Source: Drosophila pseudoobscura (taxonomy: Eukaryota; Arthropoda; Insecta; Diptera; Drosophilidae). Taken from it: 64,000 nt of DNA. The notes under the pieces were generated by a model. That model did not search any database. It was not told where the DNA came from and was given only the letters and a program-made list of their open reading frames with translations. Numbering within the stretch: position 1 is the stretch's first letter; the number at the start of each line of letters is the position of its first letter. Made by a program: the position numbers and the translations under genes. Positions 59,101-64,000 of this stretch are shown here, one piece after another. The stretch covers positions 14,837,501-14,901,500 of the forward strand of contig NC_046680.1 of assembly GCF_009870125.1 (NCBI RefSeq), read 5' to 3'.

Positions 59101-61945
59101 GTGTGTTAAAGCAAACACACTGCTCTGCCAGTGCAACTGCTGCCCCTTTGGGCCCCTTCTCCAATGTGTTGAAAGCTAAATGCCTGCCCCAACCACAGAG
59201 TCAGCCGCAGTCGCAGCCAGAGGGGCACAGACACTGAGCTGCATGCAGGCCATGTAGGAGTACGACTACGAGTACGAGCACGAGTAGTTGTAAGCATCGT
59301 TCATTGACATCACCATCGCCATCGCCATCGAATGTGTCTGGCTTTGGCTCTCTTTCCACATAGAAGATCTTTCTCTCCCCCTGTAAATGCATCTGTATCT
59401 GTAGCTCTCTCGCTGTCAGTGGACTATTGTTGCATGTAAATTAGAGCATTCATTAGCACTATCACCAAATGATGCAAGTGGCACTCTAGACACGAGACTG
59501 GACTGGGAAAGTGAGAGTGGAGTGTGACTGCAACTGCGAGTGATAATGGTTTATAATAGTTTTCCCATTTGCTTCGCTTTTGCTTTCATTATCGCAGTAC
59601 TGTGAGGGGTAGGGGTAGGGGCAGGGACAGTTGCAGCGGCGCGACGCATTATTAATTTAAATAATCATTTTGTTTACTTTCGTTTCGCATGGCATTGCAA
59701 TGCATTTCACTTGACGCCTGTCCGTCCGTCTGTCCACTTCAATTGCACTGGGCCTGGCCAAGAGCTGCACTTACGAACGGAATGATTAAGCGCCTCGTTG
59801 GCAGCCAGCAATGCGCCCAATTACCCCAGTCACCCCAGCCTCTGGTTGCCAGCCCATAATCCAGTTTGTCTGTTGGCTGTTTACTTTGAACAGATGGCCC
59901 GCGGATTGGCTGGGCCTGGGTATTCATTGTGGCAGCTCCTTCACACACTCGTATATATCCGTTGGCTGTGGGGGGGAGACACTTCTCACAGAGCAATGTC
60001 CCAGTGCACAATGCTGATGATGGATATGTTTCGGTGATGATATCATTCTACCCAGCATTAGTGCTCCATCGGAATTGGATGTCATACGATCACACGACAA
60101 GTGATAAAATGAATACTCGTACGCCATGCAGTGTCACCCCCGGCCACAATTGAATTGAAACCATCAACTTTTGACTCTACTCCATTGCCTCCATTGGGGA
60201 GGGAGAAGAGTAAACACTTCCCCAGCTGTCAAACAGAATTCATCAGTAAATTATACTCTCTTACTTATATAGCTCCCAATGGGAAAAAAATTTTACAAAC
60301 TGTGGTCTCTTTTTAAGAAAAGGTGAAAAAGCAAGTACAAATACAATCATCTCTCTCTCTTTCTCTAGAGTAGCCACAACACAGAGCTGTCTGCAGTCCG
60401 GGGGAGGAAAGACCACAAACAATCTGGGGTAGTTTCTAAAGGAAATGGGAAATTTACTTAGCAAATTAGATAATTGCAAACTTTCTTAAACTCAGTGCTG
60501 TGATTCCATTTGAGGGCCTGACTGGGCTGTTGTGCATCAATTAAACCGATTAGCAGCACATTCAACCCGCAATTAGTTCAACTAAATCTCAAGAGATTGA
60601 GAGAGTCAAGTAGAATTTCCATAATTTCAAGCCCAGCCACAGAAACATCACAAATTGTGCTACAACAGAACCATTTACATGTCTTTGGGGCTGAAAGAGC
60701 TCTGTGTTGGGCAACTCTCAATAGCGAACCAAATCTAAGCATATACGATATATATAATGTAACCCCCCTCCACGAAAAGGAGCCCCTCCAACATGAAAAC
60801 CATTGACAAACCCTTTATCGATGAGCTGAACAGAATGCTCTTCAATCAAACCCGTACTGGGAGGCTACCGAAGAATGAGTAACTGAATTGACATTGGAAT
60901 TGAAAACTTACAGTGCTTTATCATCATATCCTGCTCGAATCTCTCCTTGCAGGCGCTATGAGGAGGATCCAGACAATGCCTGGAACTGCTGCTCCTGGTG
61001 CGAGTACTTGCTGATCGTGATCCTTTCCACCATTCTGCTGGTGGGAGTCCTGGTGTTGACCCTCTTCTGGGTGATGTTCTATCGCGATGGCTTCGCCTGG
61101 TCGGAGAGCCCCAAGCAGCAGTTCAATCTGCATCCCATCCTGATGATTGCCGGTTTCGTCACTCTCTCTGGATTTTGTAAGCTATCTGCCATTGTTTCCT
61201 CCAGCTGGTTCACGATCTCAGCTCATCTCGATTGCATCTACATACTCTCGTCTCCTCACAGCCATCTTGATCTATCGCCTGTGCCGGTGCGTGAAGCATA
61301 TCTATGTGAAGCTGATCCACATGTTCTTTCACGCCATTGCCATTCCGTGCATCGCCCTGGGTTTCCTCTCCGTCTTCGACTCCCACGAGGCGTTGCAAAA
61401 GGTGAACTTCTACAGCCTGCACTCTTGGCTGGGTTTCGTGACTATGGGCATGTTTGTGCTGCAGTTTGTGATCGGATTCTTCAGGTAGGTGGTGTCGTAC
61501 TCCCCAAATGTCCCAATCCAGCATACTAATCACCCCATACATTGGTAATGCTTGCATTAGCTTTCTGGTGATGCTCTGCTGTGAGAACAAGACCTACAGC
61601 TGCCGCTCCGCCATGGTGCCTATACACGCCAGTCTGGGTCTGGCCAACTTCTGGCTGGCCATTGCCACATCTGTTACGGGTCTCATTGAGAAGGAGCGCG
61701 AGACGGTGGCCGAAACGAACGTCAGGTGAGTGTCTGATTGATTGTTTGTCCTTTCACCTCGGAAAATACATACCCTATCACATCTTATCTTATCTTCTTG
61801 TAGCGCCGAAAACAAGCTCATTGAGCATTACATCACCAGTGCCATTGGCATCACTCTGATCTTCATCGGCATCATCGTCACCTTTGCGGTGCGACGGTCC
61901 AACGCTCCCGCCTCGGCCAAAGTCTACGTAACCGAACGCATTTAG
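53118..61945 (+). CDS. nemy: Cytochrome b561 (nemy), isoform A
   Basis: Exons 53118-53239, 60953-61176, 61262-61484, 61561-61725 and 61804-61945; 876 nt, 291 residues, all junctions in frame. Cytochromes b561 are six-helix membrane proteins that carry electrons across vesicle membranes, usually from ascorbate. Membrane segments are visible at LLIVILSTILLVGVLVLTLF, HPILMIAGFVTLSG, the HMFFHAIAIPC helix, SWLGFVTMGMFVLQFVIGF, HASLGLANFWLAIATSVTGL and the last ITSAIGITLIFIGIIVTFAV. The four haem-ligand histidines of the family are present at about residues 101, 135, 169 and 212 (spacing 34, 34, 43). The N-terminal exon is proline-rich and cytosolic-looking (SPLPPLEAPLAM). nemy is known in D. melanogaster for a role in memory; the assignment follows the family plus the Nup188-Gls neighbourhood. 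The 7.7-kb intron holds alternative starts and repeats. AATAAA is at 62579-62584. Confidence 0.92.
53240..55259. other. nemy large intron, left part
   Basis: Noncoding AT-rich sequence between the first exon and the repeat block. No exon is supported. Confidence 0.55.
55260..55742. repeat. Dispersed repeat, copies 5 and 6 (nemy intron)
   Basis: Two tandem copies end in GTGGGCATGGCTAAAT, then ATATTCGACGGAAGATCAAA. The second (55431-55740) shares GTTCTGAGGG, ATACTGTAGAAATACTGG and CGCCGCGCTCCCATGG with 27244-27300 in the same order. Confidence 0.88.
55782..56461. repeat. Dispersed repeat, copy 7 (nemy intron)
   Basis: Collinear with 27735-28235 upstream of the SDR39U1 gene and in the same orientation, starting at CAATGAGTCCCATTCC and ending in GGTATATTT runs. 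It is followed directly by CCGCGGTCACACTGG. Confidence 0.9.
56462..56472 (+). promoter_or_regulatory. nemy: Motif 1 (M1BP site) inside nemy
   Basis: CGGTCACACTG, the same motif and the same upstream GTATATTT context as at Nup188. It could start an internal nemy transcript (a candidate donor TTCG|GTACGT lies at about 56531) feeding exon B at 57375 or the common exon at 60953. The link to nemy is inference. Confidence 0.5.
57375..57424 (+). CDS. nemy: nemy alternative first exon B
   Basis: ATG-started, 50 nt, encoding MRDRHLAKMPRGGTTT and ending ACAGC|GTAAGT in phase 2, which fits the common exon at 60953 (GC plus G gives Ala, then RYEEDPDNAW). It gives 267 residues with a short basic N-terminus in place of the proline-rich one. 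A second in-frame ATG is at 57399. The strong donor and matching phase support it; the promoter is not defined. Confidence 0.65.
57425..60748. other. nemy large intron, right part
   Basis: Noncoding. A TG run lies at 57641-57658. A G-quadruplex candidate of three GGGG runs and one GGG is at 59606-59626. A TACGAG-type tandem lies at about 59256-59289. No further exon is supported. Confidence 0.55.
60749..60757 (+). promoter_or_regulatory. nemy: TATA-like box before nemy exon C
   Basis: TATATATAA, 36-44 bp before the ATG at 60793, leaving a start site close to 60780 and a very short 5' untranslated region. Confidence 0.4.
60793..60878 (+). CDS. nemy: nemy candidate first exon C
   Basis: ATG-started, 86 nt (MKTIDKPFIDELNRMLFNQT and on), ending AATGA|GTAACT in phase 2. 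A 74-nt intron of normal Drosophila size leads to the common exon at 60953, where GA plus G gives Glu then RYEEDP. It gives 279 residues. The donor is weaker than consensus, so this is less certain than exons A and B. Confidence 0.5.
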
Positions 61946-62600
61946 GATGTCGGCTGCCCCCCAGCTGGCCCCGCCAACCACAGCCAGTGCAGGAAGAGCG
62001 TCTCAAACGGAAAATGTATCCAAGGATTATCTGTGGTTCCGTTGTGGATTCAGAGCTTTGAACCAATGTCGTCCTATTGAAAGGCTTAGCACAAACAGAT
62101 CACGCTTCTGCATACTCTTTCTAGACATACCTGTTATAACGTTTTATATGCCAAATTGAATTCCCTTCATATACATAGACTACTCTACTGCGTAAATCAA
62201 AAACTTTTCTCACCCATCCAATGGCAGTTTAAACTCCTAAGTAGATTTGTAGGTTTAGGAATCTCAGAGCAATCGCATTACCACTTGGTAGACAGTGAAA
62301 GTACCCGACCAGATCGAATCAGACCCGACCAAACGCAGGCAAAAAATAATCAAAATTTAAGTGTTCAGCTGAAGTTGATCGTACATTACAATACATACAT
62401 GATTAGCCAGTTTTTTGGTACTATAGTAGAATTTTGATATAAGCCAATGTATGTATTCAGCAGATAATACAACTAATCTATGTACTATACCAGATAAAGA
62501 GTACACTTTACACATTTATTGTAGATTCATATTGTCGCATTTGATGTTTCTCAGTATAAGCTGTAAACCAATTTTACAAATAAATCATACTTTCCCCAGT
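61946..62600 (+). other. nemy: nemy 3' untranslated region
   Basis: From the TAG at 61943-61945 to about 20 bp past AATAAA at 62579-62584. No coding signal. Confidence 0.6.
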
Positions 62601-63000
62601 CCGGGGGTCTTATAATATTTTTTTGAGCTTAGAGAACTTCAATTTGAGTTCTATAAATGCATATTTAAAAGGTGCAGCCTCGCAGCTTCTGTTTGAATTC
62701 GATAACATTTTCATAGCAACCACCATTTTTAGTTTCATAGCAGCCAGCTCTAATAATCTCATACGTTCCGTCAGTACCGATTTTTGATTTAAACCATATA
62801 GTATATAGAAATCCAATAAAAGCAGTTATTGAAATTAAGCCAATCAAGTAGAAAATAATTTATTAATCGGATAAAATTGTGTGGGCACGGCTAAATGTTC
62901 TATATAGCTGGTAATATTCGACGGAAAATCAAAAACGAGGAATATGTTAAATAGAACTTGAATTCGTCAGTATATTTACGGTATATTTTTCAATTTCGGA
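62601..63000. repeat. Dispersed repeat, copy 8
   Basis: From about 62805 this copy carries AATCCAATAAAAGCAG, GTGTGGGCACGGCTAAATG, TAATATTCGACGGAAAATC and GAATTCGTCAGTATATTTAC, then GGTATATTT. No Motif 1 follows. To its left the minus strand is open for about 60 codons with a hydrophobic start (see findings). Confidence 0.8.
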
Positions 63001-63506
63001 CAATGCTCCTTAGCGATTTAATCAAATGTGGAGCAACGTAAATCTTTATCTTGAACTTTCGACATTAATGTCGATTCCCAGTCTTCTGAAAACAGCTCTA
63101 TTATTTGAGCCCTGTTGTCCTTTTTAAAGTATTGGTTATTTATTAATAGTTAAACCAACCTGCAATCAGCTGCTCGGTTGCAGAAGTCCCGCGGGGGTCC
63201 CGCCAGCCATCCTTAATTGGTGGAATATTTAGAAAAATTTCAATATTGTTTATTACTTCTGTCCCGGGTACCCTGTGATTATCTATTTACGATTCAGTGG
63301 TACTTCGATAAGAAGCCACAAAAGCGAAATTAAAACAAGAATGCATTGTGCCGAAGATCGGATATCTTTATAACTATAGTGTATTAGTGTTCAATCAGCG
63401 TTTAGAGTAATTAAAGCAATTTAACTCTACCATGCATAAATGAACACAGCATAAAATAACACGTTCGTGTCATTCAAATTTTATTGTGCCCTCAAGAGCA
63501 GGAACA
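63001..63506. other. Upstream region of DUF1091 gene
   Basis: Noncoding. TTTATAAC at about 63367-63374 is a possible TATA box roughly 135 bp before the ATG. Nothing else is recognised. Confidence 0.45.
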
Positions 63507-64000
63507 ATGCGTTGCCAGCTGATTATCTCTGCGCTTCTCGGATTATTCCTAACATTCCACATCAATATAAACGTAAATATATGGATAATACTAGTAAAGT
63601 GGACAATATTGAACCAAGTTTTTTAGGATGCCGTCGTCTTCAAGTTTACAAACTTCGTCTGCGAGAGTTACAACCAATCATGGTTCGTGTTCCACAACTA
63701 TCGTCTGAAGGCTGTCAGCCGAAACAAAGTGCTCCTCAATATGAATGGGACGATACTACATCCGACCAACAATATGTCAATTCATGTCAGAATTTTCAAA
63801 AAGGCCAACGGCTATAAGCCTTGGCTCGTCGATATTTACTTTGATTTCTGTCAGTATTTCAGAAAGCGGAATCAACCTGTTTTTAATATAATCTATGGGC
63901 TCTTCAAAGGGTTTAGTAACATAAACCACTCATGCCCCTACGTGGTAAGATTATACGTCTATGTCTAACCACTTGTACATCTGAAATTTATATTGCAGGG
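63507..64000 (+). CDS. DUF1091 secreted protein, 5' part
   Basis: Exon 1 63507-63572 encodes a signal peptide (MRCQLIISALLGLFLTFHIN). A 54-nt intron follows, then exon 2 63627-63944, which starts DAVVFKFTNFVCESYNQSWF and continues FHNYRLKAVSRNKVLLNMNG. Donor TACGTG|GTAAGA ends it, and an acceptor TATATTGCAG at 63989-63998 starts exon 3, cut by the window edge. The 'FTNxxCESYNxSW...FxxCRLKAVxRxK...LN' opening, the HxPxxNMSIHVxIFKKANGYKPWL-like middle and the FxxGFSNINHSCPY end are the DUF1091 pattern of large insect families (with MD-2-like fold), several of which bind contact cues. Here the usual FHNC is FHNY. Function is unknown. Confidence 0.88.

Noticed and set aside
1-64000. tRNA, rRNA, microRNA clusters, CRISPR arrays
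   Set aside because: No tRNA A/B-box pair with matching acceptor stem, rRNA text or regularly spaced identical direct repeats with unique spacers was found on either strand by reading. A tRNAscan-SE and Infernal run could overturn this.

Overview
The window is nuclear DNA of a Drosophila species. It has short (about 50-80 nt) introns with GT/AG ends, Drosophila core-promoter motifs (Motif 1/M1BP, DRE, E-box, TATA), a DINE-1/INE-1 Helitron-like fragment and many dinucleotide runs. Its genes are Nup188, glutaminase (Gls), nemy and a Plus-C odorant-binding protein. From memory these neighbours lie together at 49A-B on 2R (Muller element C) in D. melanogaster. Spacing and repeat content differ from what I recall of that species, and an obscura-group fly is possible, but I cannot settle the species.

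Layout. Positions 1-19.1 kb hold no coding gene I can support. They contain a 41-bp minisatellite (5174-5745), a diverged direct repeat with DRE sites (2584-2862), microsatellites, and near 14.4-14.9 kb what looks like the noncoding first exon of a leftward gene whose body would lie beyond the left edge. A small acidic protein of unknown role is on the minus strand at 19.2-19.7 kb. Another noncoding stretch (19.8-26.1 kb) leads to an AT-rich repeat block (26.2-28.2 kb). The compact gene cluster then runs: SDR39U1-type epimerase (+), Plus-C OBP (+), a single-pass membrane protein of unknown function (+), a Myb/SANT-like DNA-binding protein (-), DINE-1 remnant, Nup188 (+), Gls (+) and nemy (+). 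A DUF1091 secreted protein gene starts at 63.5 kb and runs off the right edge.

How the genes work. They are mostly unrelated: a nuclear-pore scaffold, a glutamine-to-glutamate enzyme, a transmembrane ascorbate-type cytochrome b561, a binding protein for small ligands, and a putative transcription factor. The most informative features are the alternative starts. Gls has three first-exon sets, all entering the shared exon at 48221 in the same phase. One set encodes a mitochondrial-like leader from an upstream TATA-less region; the other two have their own TATA boxes. A 30-nt frame-preserving microexon lies in the same gene. nemy likewise has three candidate first exons, all ending in phase 2. 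A second theme is a repeat family whose copies end in GTATATTT runs followed by CCGCGGTCACACTG. The full junction occurs at the Nup188 promoter and inside nemy, and a decayed version sits at the SDR39U1 promoter, so repeat-derived sequence may supply promoters here.

All coding models were assembled by hand from reading frames and splice signals. The exon sums were checked for frame, but no alignment or expression data were available.
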